From the NCBI GenBank assembly GCA_002291925.1, contig DBAY01000022.1, positions 1-17,263 of the forward strand: a DNA stretch of 17,263 bases. Direction: 5' to 3'. Positions 1-7,215 of this stretch are shown piece by piece. The position numbers were made by a program, and so were the translations under genes. This stretch comes from Alphaproteobacteria bacterium UBA998. GTDB lineage: Bacteria > Pseudomonadota > Alphaproteobacteria > Rickettsiales > UBA998. The notes below the pieces were generated by a model that worked only from the letters and a program-made list of their open reading frames with translations, searched no databases and was not told the origin of the DNA. How positions within the stretch are numbered: the stretch's first letter is position 1; the number at the start of each line of letters is the position of its first letter.

Positions 1-31
1 TTAATGGGACAATGCCGAAAACCGTTTATTA

Positions 32-781
32 TTAACTATCTTCCAGACGGTTGACGGCTTCGTTGCTGCCGTGCAGGCGCAGGGGCGCGAAATGGATGCG
101 CATGCGCGGGGTGGCATCGCCATGCACCAGCTGGCTCTGCCGGGCTTCGAGATACTCGTAATACCCGCCGCCCCCAAGGATGGGGCGGTAGGTTTCCTGC
201 CCGTCCATCCGGCGGCCGAGCGCGATGCCGGAGACGGTCTCCGCATAGCCCTGCCCGTAGGCCATGGCGAGGTTTTCCGAGCGGGTGATTTCCTCGTAAT
301 AGGCAAAGGCGGCGCAGAAGGTGGCGTCGTAGAGCGCCTCGGCGAGGCAGAGGGCGGCAGTGGCCCCCTCGCTCATCGGCGGGCGCAGGGCGATGCCGTG
401 CATCCCGAGCAGGAGCGCGTCTTCCAGATGCTGCTGCGGCGGCCCGCCCGCAGGCAGGCGGCGGGCCAGCGCCTCGCTGAACTGGGTCTGCAGGGCGGTC
501 TGTTGCAGCTCCCCGGCCAGCCAGCGGGCCAGGTGCGCGGCGGGGTGGCGGCAGGCCAGCGCTTCATGGAGGGGCAGGGCAAGGCGGCCTGCTGCCGAGC
601 GCAGCCATGCCTGCCTCACGCGCTCAGCGGCGGGGGTGCGCACACCAGCTTCGCCTTCCATGGGGAAGCCGAAGATGTTCTGGAAATGATCGCGCGAGAT
701 GAGGCGCTGCGCCGCCGCGGCGCGCGTCAGTCCCCGGCGCATGCGGTGCAGGGAGTCCGAATCAACCGTGGCGTGGGGCAT
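32..781 (-). CDS. Hypothetical soluble protein, 249 aa
   Basis: I do not recognise a family. The protein has no signal peptide and no clear membrane segment. It is rich in Ala, Arg and Leu, with amphipathic helices over residues ~55-110, then a mixed region with several aromatic residues (FAYYEEITRSENLAMAYGQ near residue 160) and a Gly/Tyr stretch GGGGYYEYLEARQSQL near 205. The ATG at 781 has no convincing Shine-Dalgarno sequence (only GGCAGA upstream), so the start is uncertain; an ATG at residue 14 is an alternative. It lies 80 bases downstream of the 412-aa gene on the same strand and may be cotranscribed with it. In-frame TAA TAA stops follow one another at the end. The long opposite-strand ORFs here look like shadows. 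Confidence 0.6.
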   Translation of the reverse strand: MPHATVDSDSLHRMRRGLTRAAAAQRLISRDHFQNIFGFPMEGEAGVRTPAAERVRQAWLRSAAGRLALPLHEALACRHPAAHLARWLAGELQQTALQTQFSEALARRLPAGGPPQQHLEDALLLGMHGIALRPPMSEGATAALCLAEALYDATFCAAFAYYEEITRSENLAMAYGQGYAETVSGIALGRRMDGQETYRPILGGGGYYEYLEARQSQLVHGDATPRMRIHFAPLRLHGSNEAVNRLEDS

Positions 782-861
782 GCGTCACATTCTGCCAGAT
801 CATGCATTACTACTGCATAATCCACGCCCTTTGTCATGCCTTGTGAGGCGGATAGGGGCGT

Positions 862-2100
862 TTAGGGTGCAGGAACCCTGACCTGTGCCTTGCCTGTCGC
901 GGAGGCAGGGACAATCGCGGGGCTCTGACCATCTGCTTCGGCAGATGCGGGCTGTACTGGCATTGGGGTTATCTTGTCGCGGATTTTCTTCACCTCATCA
1001 TCCACCCCTTGCGCCGCTGCGCTGGCCGCCTGAGCATCACGCTGCGGCGTGCTGGCTGGCGATATCGTGGCAGGGGCTGTGTCACGGCGCTGGGCCGCCG
1101 CTTGGCCGGCGGCGGGTGCTCCTTGCGTCTGGCTTGCGGCGGCGGGCGGTGTGGGCCCATTTGCCGGCGTGGCGGGCAGGCCCGCCAGCTGGAACGGGCT
1201 ATCGCCACGTCCCCGCGCTTCCAGCCAGGCACGCATGCCACCTGCCTGCGCACCTTCCACCCCCTGATAGCGGGGAGATCCGTTCACCATCTGCAGGCGC
1301 ACGCCGCTGACTTGCGAGGCAATCTCTTCTGCCTGTTTTGCTTCGTCCGCATTCAAATCACGCCCAAACCTTCTCACCATCGCGGTCATCACGGAGGTAT
1401 GCACGGATTCCGCCACCCGGTTATGGAGTGCCTGACGCTGGCCCGCTTCATCCTCGGTGAAGCGCGCCCTCAGCTCGCTGCCCAAGGCGCGCGAGCCCAG
1501 GGTGCCATTCTGGATGCCATCGCCGACGGCGCGAAGCAGCTCCTCGTGCATCGCGGCCTTTTGTTCCGGGGATTCATTGGCAAACGCGCGGTGAGAGGAA
1601 ATCAGCGCAGTTATTTGTGGAGTGATCTGCCCATGCAGCGGCTCACGCGGCAGCGTCGCGACCCCCGCGTCCGCACCGTTGGTGCTTACTGAGGTCGTGA
1701 CCAGGGATTGATTGAGTTCCGCCCCCTGCGTGAGCCAGCCGGTGCTTACCAACGCCGTACGGACCAACCAGGACCAGCCCGCGTCAATGGCGCGGTCTAC
1801 GCGTGTCAGCAGCCCGTCCGACTGCGCGCCCGCGAGTTGCGATTGCAGCGCGCCTTTTAGCCACTGTGAGAAACCGCGTGTGGAAACGAGACCGTAAAAG
1901 AATGACCTGTCTGTAAAATTGGCAACTCCGTCCACCGCACGGCCCAGTAGGCCAAATGATTGGGTATCGTGCAGGTTCTGCGCGAAGGCAGGCAGTTGTT
2001 CCGCATGGTGCCGGGAGATGCGGGCTTGCTCATTGGCGCGCCTTCTCTCGTCAATGCTCATGCCATTTGTCTGCGGTGCAGTGCCAGTAGCTTCAACCAT
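862..2100 (-). CDS. Hypothetical protein with hydrophobic segment and Pro/Ala-rich tail, 412 aa
   Basis: Family not recognised. There is no signal peptide. Residues 1-45 are polar and charged (DERRRANEQARISRHHAEQ). Residues ~48-135 alternate aromatic/hydrophobic helices such as WSWLVRTALVSTGWL (109-123), which could lie in or on a membrane. Residues ~175-290 are a charged helical region (ESPEQKAAMHEELLRAVGDG). Residues ~300-412 are low-complexity Pro/Ala/Gln with a short charged helix DDEVKKIRDKI (366-376). The C-terminal half is more GC-rich than the N-terminal half. The ATG at 2100 lacks a good ribosome binding site, and ATG at residue 14 (MSIDERRR) is a reasonable alternative. A promoter-like element lies at 2132-2163. 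The architecture is similar in style to the 384-aa and 420-aa proteins further on, but no alignment is evident. Confidence 0.65.
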   Translation of the reverse strand: MVEATGTAPQTNGMSIDERRRANEQARISRHHAEQLPAFAQNLHDTQSFGLLGRAVDGVANFTDRSFFYGLVSTRGFSQWLKGALQSQLAGAQSDGLLTRVDRAIDAGWSWLVRTALVSTGWLTQGAELNQSLVTTSVSTNGADAGVATLPREPLHGQITPQITALISSHRAFANESPEQKAAMHEELLRAVGDGIQNGTLGSRALGSELRARFTEDEAGQRQALHNRVAESVHTSVMTAMVRRFGRDLNADEAKQAEEIASQVSGVRLQMVNGSPRYQGVEGAQAGGMRAWLEARGRGDSPFQLAGLPATPANGPTPPAAASQTQGAPAAGQAAAQRRDTAPATISPASTPQRDAQAASAAAQGVDDEVKKIRDKITPMPVQPASAEADGQSPAIVPASATGKAQVRVPAP

Positions 2101-2131
2101 GAACGTGATCCATGTCCGGGTTTATTACTTT

Positions 2132-2163
2132 ATCTTAGCGCAGCCGTAAAAAAAGATTGTGAA
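2132..2163 (-). promoter_or_regulatory. Putative promoter of the 412-aa gene
   Basis: Read on the minus strand, TTCACAAT (2163-2156) is followed 13 bases later by TGCGCTAAGAT (2142-2132), whose TAAGAT resembles a -10 box with the upstream TGC typical of extended -10 promoters. The same pair of blocks, TTCACAAT and TGCGCTATACT with 14 bases between, occurs upstream of the 420-aa gene at 8590-8622. The T-run between the blocks (seven T) differs. The promoter role is inferred from position and the repeat. Confidence 0.45.
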
Positions 2164-2231
2164 GATTCGATGAAAATTAGGTGATTACTTGCGGCAAAAA
2201 GGCCCCAGAAAATCCCTTTCGGGTCATGAAA

Positions 2232-2259
2232 TTGTAACATTCGGGTGCTAGGGTATAAC
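2232..2259 (+). promoter_or_regulatory. Putative promoter of the 607-aa gene
   Basis: TTGTAA (2232-2237) and TATAAC (2254-2259) are 16 bases apart, a plausible sigma-70 pair, about 34 bases before the start codon. Inside it, 2234-2251 reads GTAACAT-N-C-NN-GTG-N-TAG, an element that recurs with identical spacing at 7168-7185 before the 447-aa gene. It could therefore be a shared promoter core or a regulator site. Confidence 0.45.
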
Positions 2260-2293
2260 CTGAAATAAACTTTCTAGGGTCACTACGCACCTT

Positions 2294-4117
2294 ATGGCGC
2301 CTAATCGTCGCGACGATGAATTTGATGGTTTTGATCTCGGCGTAAGCCGGGGCGGGTCTTCCATGTTTGCCGATCAGCAGCGTCTTCATGGGGGGGCGGA
2401 TCACTCCACCAAAATCCTCGGCGGGCTCGTCGATATTGGCGATTCGAATCTGGCGGGCCTGATCAATACGGGTGAAGCCATCCTCAGCGCGGACGCCATT
2501 AAAAAGCTGGATATCTGGAAAACGGGCGCCAAAGGCCAGGCATTCCAGGAAAAGCTCGCACGCACGCTCCGTGTAAACGATCGGTTCGCTGGCAGACTGG
2601 TAACGGGTGCCATTTACGGTCTCCCGGCTTTCTATGTTTCCATCTTCTCCGCCGCGAAATCTGCTGCCAATTACGGATCAGAACTCAGAAACCTTAATAA
2701 GCAGGTTGAGCCCTTCCTTGCCGCAAACCGCCAGTCGGCCGGACTTGGCGGTCTCATTGGGGGGACGGGTAACAACGAGGTGCTGCAAGTCGCCCGCAAG
2801 CGTGTGCGGCAGGGGCTCACCAATGAAATCTACCAGACTCTCACCTCCGTCCCCTCCGGCCTCGTCAAGATGTTCTCCGGCTGGAATGCGGCCAGAAATC
2901 AATTAAAAGCGCCACAAGCCCACGCGGATAATCATGCCGTTCACGGGGGCGAAAGCACGACATCAAAGCTGGTCGAAATCCTGCCGCCCGCCATTGGCTC
3001 TGCAGCTGAAAACTATTTCAAGAGAAAGATTTCCCAATCTGATGTCTTTAAACCAAATCGGATTGCGCTGGATTACATTATCCACCTCGATAACTGCGTG
3101 AAGAGCAGCCCCGGCGAGAGTACCATCCAATCGCTCGGCGAATCCGGCGAGGTGCCGCTGAAGAAATTCGTGCGTGAGATTTTCCTGCTGCACCAGCGCA
3201 ACATGGGCGAGCCGGAGATTGGCCGCAAGAATGCCGAGAAGCTGGATTATGCCTGCGAGCAGATCGCCGAGATGATTCGCACCGGCAAGATGTCCGCTTG
3301 GGGGCTGGTGAGCCTGGTGGGCGAGCGTCACATCGTGCTGCCGAACGGGCAGGGCGTGGCCGGCCACACCGCCGTCGACAAGGCCCTCGAGAAAGCCCGC
3401 ACCCTCACGCCCGCGCATTTCTCCGTGGATGTGGACCAGTTCTGGGAAGACTCGCTCTCCTCGCAGGAGGACGCCAAGGGGCTGCTCGCCAGCCTGAAGG
3501 AGCGCGACCGTGACCTCTTCATCCTCGTCCACCCGCAGGACGTGATGGAGAAGCTCGGCGTCAGCAAGAAGGAATATGGCGAGGCCGAGCACCGCATGGC
3601 GCGCTATTACCCCGAAATGCTCTGGAAGGCGACGCAGGACCTCGCCTCCATGGACGACAAGGAGCTGAAGCGCGAAGGCTTCGAGCGGCGCGAGATCGCC
3701 TTCCTGCGCCGCGTGGCGGACGAAACACGGCAGGAGCCGCACAACGCCATCCTCTCGCACGTCAGTACCTATGGCCAGTACAAGGAAGGCATTGAGTTCC
3801 TCGTCTCGCAGCACACCAACTGGTGGCGTTCGGTCGCTAATGGCGAATGCAAGATCGGCGGGCTGTGCAAGAAGGCGCGCGCCAGTGAAGCGGGCGCTGA
3901 TGTCGCCGAACGCGAATCCGCCCGGGCTGAGGGCGAAGAGATGGCCGCCGGGCGTGAGACTGCGCGGGGCGAAGGCCGTCACCGCATGCATCGCGCCGAA
4001 GCCGCCCGCATGTCACGCGGCGAGGAAGACCACGCAGAGTTCCCGGATGCGCACCTGATGCGCGAAGGACGGCGCCATGAAGGCCGCATGTCCGCCCGCG
4101 AACATTACATCGACTGA
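2294..4117 (+). CDS. Orphan protein, 607 aa, founding member of a local four-gene family
   Basis: No known family recognised. Residues 1-40 are polar. A hydrophobic segment (RLVTGAIYGLPAFYVSIFSA, 101-120) is followed by an amphipathic helix SELRNLNKQVEPFLAANR (129-146). Residues 290-409 form the part shared with neighbours: GKMSAWGLVSLVG (331-343), then A364-x-E-x-A-R369, then LLASL (397-401) and D405...F409. These match, without gaps over 55 residues (355-409), positions 327-381 of the 431-aa protein. Residues ~525-607 are an extremely charged Glu/Arg/Ala tail (AERESARAEGEEMAAGRE). No signal peptide. The ATG at 2294 has a poor Shine-Dalgarno sequence. Composition shifts from moderate GC in the first ~800 bases to high GC after ~3120. 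A secreted or membrane-associated role is possible but unproven. Confidence 0.75.
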   Translation: MAPNRRDDEFDGFDLGVSRGGSSMFADQQRLHGGADHSTKILGGLVDIGDSNLAGLINTGEAILSADAIKKLDIWKTGAKGQAFQEKLARTLRVNDRFAGRLVTGAIYGLPAFYVSIFSAAKSAANYGSELRNLNKQVEPFLAANRQSAGLGGLIGGTGNNEVLQVARKRVRQGLTNEIYQTLTSVPSGLVKMFSGWNAARNQLKAPQAHADNHAVHGGESTTSKLVEILPPAIGSAAENYFKRKISQSDVFKPNRIALDYIIHLDNCVKSSPGESTIQSLGESGEVPLKKFVREIFLLHQRNMGEPEIGRKNAEKLDYACEQIAEMIRTGKMSAWGLVSLVGERHIVLPNGQGVAGHTAVDKALEKARTLTPAHFSVDVDQFWEDSLSSQEDAKGLLASLKERDRDLFILVHPQDVMEKLGVSKKEYGEAEHRMARYYPEMLWKATQDLASMDDKELKREGFERREIAFLRRVADETRQEPHNAILSHVSTYGQYKEGIEFLVSQHTNWWRSVANGECKIGGLCKKARASEAGADVAERESARAEGEEMAAGRETARGEGRHRMHRAEAARMSRGEEDHAEFPDAHLMREGRRHEGRMSAREHYID

Positions 4118-4190
4118 CCCCGGCATATTTCCATATCAGAGATTTATAGGCGTCTGCGCCGGGCCCACTGCCTCGCGCCGTAGTGACTCA

Positions 4191-4206
4191 TTGAACGATT
4201 GTTCAA
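4191..4206. promoter_or_regulatory. Perfect palindrome TTGAACGATTGTTCAA, possible operator
   Basis: TTGAAC-GATT-GTTCAA is a perfect 6+4+6 inverted repeat in the 170-base gap upstream of the 70-aa gene. The core GAAC-N4-GTTC has the form of a Gram-positive LexA box, whereas the usual alphaproteobacterial LexA site is GTTC-N7-GTTC, so assignment to LexA is only a possibility. A TetR-like or other dimeric repressor is equally likely. The site lies 82 bases before the start codon. Confidence 0.4.
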
Positions 4207-4231
4207 AATTTCTCGTATTTTTCTCATTTGG

Positions 4232-4263
4232 TTTCATCAAATTGTCATACGAATGCGCTACGC
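4232..4263 (+). promoter_or_regulatory. Possible promoter of the 70-aa/431-aa/448-aa genes
   Basis: TTTCATCA (4232-4239), ATTGTCAT (4241-4248) and TGCGCTACGC (4254-4263) resemble the TTCACAAT/TGCGCTA layout at 2132-2163 and 8590-8622, with 14 bases between the first block and TGCGCTA. The -10 part (TACGCA) is poor, so this is a weak call. It leaves a leader of about 20 bases that includes the GAGAGGAAC ribosome binding site. Confidence 0.25.
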
Positions 4264-4287
4264 AGGCGACGCATTTGAGAGGAACCC

Positions 4288-4500
4288 ATGTCCGACGAGA
4301 CCGTACTGACCCTTCCCGAACCCGAAGCCCGCATGCGCTGGGCTGACCGCATCCCCACGTCCGCCAAGGGCGTCCCCAACCCCGCCGTCATGCGCTTCAG
4401 CCAGGCCTACGACAACCTCTCCATCGACTACGCCGCCCTGTTCAGCGCCTTGCCGGACATGATCTACGGCGATGTGAAAGATGAGGCGAGAGCGGTATGA
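4288..4500 (+). CDS. Small acidic hypothetical protein, 70 aa
   Basis: A good ribosome binding site (AGAGGAA, about 5 bases before ATG) supports the start. The protein is soluble, Pro- and Asp/Glu-containing, with a predicted helix SQAYDNLSIDYAALFSALP in its second half. I do not recognise a family. Its stop overlaps the start of the next gene in an ATGA arrangement (4497-4500), so translation of the two is probably coupled and the product is likely made in balance with the 431-aa protein. Codon use is GC-rich, unlike the AT-richer gene that follows. A partner or chaperone role for the following protein is a guess based only on coupling and size. Confidence 0.7.
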   Translation: MSDETVLTLPEPEARMRWADRIPTSAKGVPNPAVMRFSQAYDNLSIDYAALFSALPDMIYGDVKDEARAV

Positions 4501-5792
4501 GTCATACTTCGCAGCCTTCCAAGTCCTCAATTGATTCTGAGATGAACAGGCCGACAACCTTCGGCATCATGCATGACATTATGTATGACGCAAAAGGAAA
4601 TCTCAGACCCATCAAAGAACGCTCAACATTTGAGTTCATGTATTACATATATGGCGAGGATATCCACAAAGTAGGGCACATTGGTAATGGTCTTCTGCGT
4701 CCGCCTCATTTCAGCAACCCTGTGGCTGCGGTAATGCGTCGGGAATGTGATCTTCCCAACGTCCTGGATATGCCTCTTAGAATGACGGGAACTATTCGTT
4801 TTAAGCACAATATAAGCACTTGGAAGGGCCCACGAAAAAATAGCTATTATCGGGATGATGTTCCTCTCCATGACCCAATCAATGACCTTAAGGTATTGGC
4901 TAATTTTCGTCGGCGTTCACAAGGACAAGAGATTAAGTTAACCCCGGAGGAGGCAGGCGCCATCATACGTCTCATCCTTCCTCTGGTCCCTGCTTTTCCA
5001 AACAAGTCGCACGCTGAATTTCTAATGTTTACCGATTTCCGGAAAGACGGAAGGTTTGTGCGCGACCCGAACACGCTACTTAATCCTCGCTCCAGCTACA
5101 TGCCGGAAGTTCTGGCGCGCATGATGCAGCCCGATGGAATGCTCGATTACACCAAAGAACACGACCGTAAACTTGTAGAAGAAGTCGATGGATTGATGTG
5201 TAATATTGGCAATGCGTTCGTTCTGATTGATAGCGGTTTCCGCAAATGGCGTAGTCCCTATGAATTGAGTGAACAGATTATCCATAACGACACTAAATTT
5301 CTAAGCTTTTTCATTGATAACCGCTACTATAGTTTCCTTGGTAATGCGTTGGGCCAGATGGCCATTGATGCGGGCATTGACCGTCCTGATTTCACGGTAA
5401 AGGGCTTTGAGCAATTCATGCAAAACAAGCTCGGTATTGTGCATCTGATGCGCACACTGGGTTCCATGAAAGGTAAGATGGAAGGCTATAAGCATTTCGA
5501 GGCGTTCGAGTTGGCGCGAGCCGACTACGACACGGCACTGCAATTGATCAATCGCTTCAAGCGGCTTCCCGCCGACAAGCTGGGGCCGGATGGCGAAAAC
5601 TTGTTGAAATTTCTCAATGATGAAGATTTGCCAAAGTTCATGGAAGCCTACAAGGCGAGGTTCCGTCTTGCTCCGGACGCCTCTAACTCAGTGGTCAACA
5701 CCAATCCTGAGCTCGACTATCTTCTCTGCCGCGCACCGGAAAGTGGACGGTTTGCGGATTATATGAATAAACAGACCGCGGCGGGGCGGTAA
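4497..5792 (+). CDS. Orphan protein, 431 aa, upstream copy of a tandem pair
   Basis: Family not recognised. Start is fixed by the ATGA overlap with the 70-aa gene. It is a soluble-looking, mixed alpha/beta sequence without a signal peptide. Landmarks shared with its 448-aa neighbour: RPTTFGIMHDI (18-28), PPHFSNP (69-75), FRRRSQGQEIKLT (137-149), PEVLARMMQPDGMLDY (203-218), VDGLMCNIGNAF (230-241), AIDAGIDRPDFTVKGF (289-304), GSMKGKMEGY (322-331), FELARADY (337-344) and the C-terminal block VNTNPELDYLLCRAPE (400-415), GRFADYM (417-423). The last ~149 residues are about 70 % identical between the two. Residues 310-381 also match the 607-aa protein. A short hydrophobic stretch, IIRLILPLVPAF (156-167), could be buried core. 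Base composition is lower in GC than the flanks. Confidence 0.85.
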   Translation: MSHTSQPSKSSIDSEMNRPTTFGIMHDIMYDAKGNLRPIKERSTFEFMYYIYGEDIHKVGHIGNGLLRPPHFSNPVAAVMRRECDLPNVLDMPLRMTGTIRFKHNISTWKGPRKNSYYRDDVPLHDPINDLKVLANFRRRSQGQEIKLTPEEAGAIIRLILPLVPAFPNKSHAEFLMFTDFRKDGRFVRDPNTLLNPRSSYMPEVLARMMQPDGMLDYTKEHDRKLVEEVDGLMCNIGNAFVLIDSGFRKWRSPYELSEQIIHNDTKFLSFFIDNRYYSFLGNALGQMAIDAGIDRPDFTVKGFEQFMQNKLGIVHLMRTLGSMKGKMEGYKHFEAFELARADYDTALQLINRFKRLPADKLGPDGENLLKFLNDEDLPKFMEAYKARFRLAPDASNSVVNTNPELDYLLCRAPESGRFADYMNKQTAAGR

Positions 5793-5809
5793 GAAGAGGA
5801 TTGAAAGTT

Positions 5810-7156
5810 ATGATTTATCAAGCGCGTAAAGCTGAAAAATTTTCTGATGCAGAGCTTCAGAAACCCACCACATATGGAATTATTAAGGATATTACCAATC
5901 GTCCCGATGATGAATTCGGTTACACGTATGTGCGCAATGATCACAACAATATAAACCGATTTAACTTTCCCTACAGTATAATGGGATCTTGGTTTGATAA
6001 GTCAGACCATATTGGTGCTGATTACAGGCGTCCCGGTCAATTTTCAAATCCTCTTGGATTAATTATTAGAGACCAATGCACTCTTTCAAATGCGATGAAA
6101 TTGCCTGGCCGAATTTGTGGTACAGTGCCGATTGCTCATAGAAGAATATGGAGTGCTCTATTTGAGGGAGAAGGAGAACCTCAGCCTAATTTTACTCAAG
6201 ATAAGCACCGAGAGCGATTAATTGAACCTGTAGAAGAGCTACAGGTGCTCGCCGGTTTTAGAAGACGTTCTGGCAATCAGGAAATACACCTTACAGACCG
6301 TGAAGTGGCGGCACTATTCCGGTTGATGATCCCTACTATACCTCATTTTATTAAACAAAAACGTGGGTTTTTCATTGCACAATACCATTACCGCAATGGA
6401 ACTAAATTTGATGCAAAGCTTGACGAAGTCATAGAGCCAGATGCCTACTACGTTCCAGAAGTTCTCGCCAGGATGTTGAAAAGCGATGGAATGCTGGATT
6501 ACAAAAATCCAGAGGATGTGCGCCTGGTAAATGATGTGGATGGCATCATGTGTAACATCGGAAATGCTTTCACGCTAAGAGATGGAGACGTCAACATCAA
6601 ATGGAAAACGGCGGCACAGCTGGGAAACGTCATCGCTACCTACATGCCTAACCGGGATCTTGGTATCCGCTCTGAGATCAAAAACAAATTCTACAGTCGG
6701 GTAGCCAACGCGTTTGGGCAGCTTGCTATCGATGCTGGCATTAATCGTCCTGATTTTACGTTAAAGGGGTTTCAGGAATACCTTGAAACAAAGGTCGGAA
6801 TCGTGCAGCTCATGCGCACGCTTGGTTCCATGAAAGGCAAGATGGAAGGATATAGACGCTTTGAAAGGTTTGAACTCGCGCGAGCGGACTACAATACAGC
6901 CCTGCAGCTGATTGATCGCTTCAAGCAATTGCCAACGGATAGACTGGGGGCCGAAGGTGAAAAGTTACATGCCTTCTTTAATGACCCGGATCTGACTAAG
7001 TTTATGGATGAATATAGAAAAAAATTCAGTCTGGCGCCTAACGCCGCTCATTCTGTTATCAACACCAATCCTGAACTCGATCATTTACTCTGCCGCGCCC
7101 CGGAAACCGGCCGGTTTGCGGATTATATGACAAAACAGGCTGTAACAGGCCGGTAA
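5810..7156 (+). CDS. Orphan protein, 448 aa, downstream copy of the tandem pair
   Basis: Paralogue of the preceding 431-aa protein, from which it is separated by 17 bases. I chose ATG at 5810, about 9 bases after AGAGGA; an in-frame TTG at 5801 sits too close to that site. N-terminal halves have diverged and differ in length (region 33-65 here is unique), while the C-terminal third is about 70 % identical. Conserved blocks: KPTTYGIIKDI (18-28), PGQFSNP (75-81), FRRRSGNQEIHLT (150-162), PEVLARMLKSDGMLDY (216-231), VDGIMCNIGNAF (243-254), GIVQLMRTLGSMKGKMEGY (330-348), INTNPELDHLLCRAPE (417-432). The 5' half is markedly AT-richer (24 G+C of 60 at 5881-5940). Strong retention of the C-terminal blocks against divergence elsewhere points to a functional C-terminal domain. 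Confidence 0.85.
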   Translation: MIYQARKAEKFSDAELQKPTTYGIIKDITNRPDDEFGYTYVRNDHNNINRFNFPYSIMGSWFDKSDHIGADYRRPGQFSNPLGLIIRDQCTLSNAMKLPGRICGTVPIAHRRIWSALFEGEGEPQPNFTQDKHRERLIEPVEELQVLAGFRRRSGNQEIHLTDREVAALFRLMIPTIPHFIKQKRGFFIAQYHYRNGTKFDAKLDEVIEPDAYYVPEVLARMLKSDGMLDYKNPEDVRLVNDVDGIMCNIGNAFTLRDGDVNIKWKTAAQLGNVIATYMPNRDLGIRSEIKNKFYSRVANAFGQLAIDAGINRPDFTLKGFQEYLETKVGIVQLMRTLGSMKGKMEGYRRFERFELARADYNTALQLIDRFKQLPTDRLGAEGEKLHAFFNDPDLTKFMDEYRKKFSLAPNAAHSVINTNPELDHLLCRAPETGRFADYMTKQAVTGR

Positions 7157-7167
7157 TTCACTAAACC

Positions 7168-7185
7168 GTAACATACCTGTGATAG
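7168..7185 (+). promoter_or_regulatory. Element shared with the 607-aa gene upstream region
   Basis: GTAACATACCTGTGATAG here matches GTAACATTCGGGTGCTAG at 2234-2251 in 14 of 18 positions with no gap. Both lie 30-45 bases before the start codons of the two genes (447 aa and 607 aa) that share a C-terminal domain. It is read here as a promoter or operator. A short tandem repeat of TCTGGTA follows (7186-7200 region). Confidence 0.4.
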
Positions 7186-7215
7186 TCTGGTAATCTGGTA
7201 GTTTAGCAGGTTGCC

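Noticed and set aside
71..820. A 249-aa plus-strand frame antisense to the first gene
   Set aside because: Low-complexity Gly/Arg/Ala composition, no ribosome binding site, and it is the exact shadow of the minus-strand gene. The minus-strand reading has more normal aromatic and hydrophobic spacing, though the choice is less certain here than elsewhere.
2963..3991. A 342-aa minus-strand frame inside the 607-aa gene
   Set aside because: Antisense to the part of the gene whose protein aligns with two neighbours, which fixes the coding strand.
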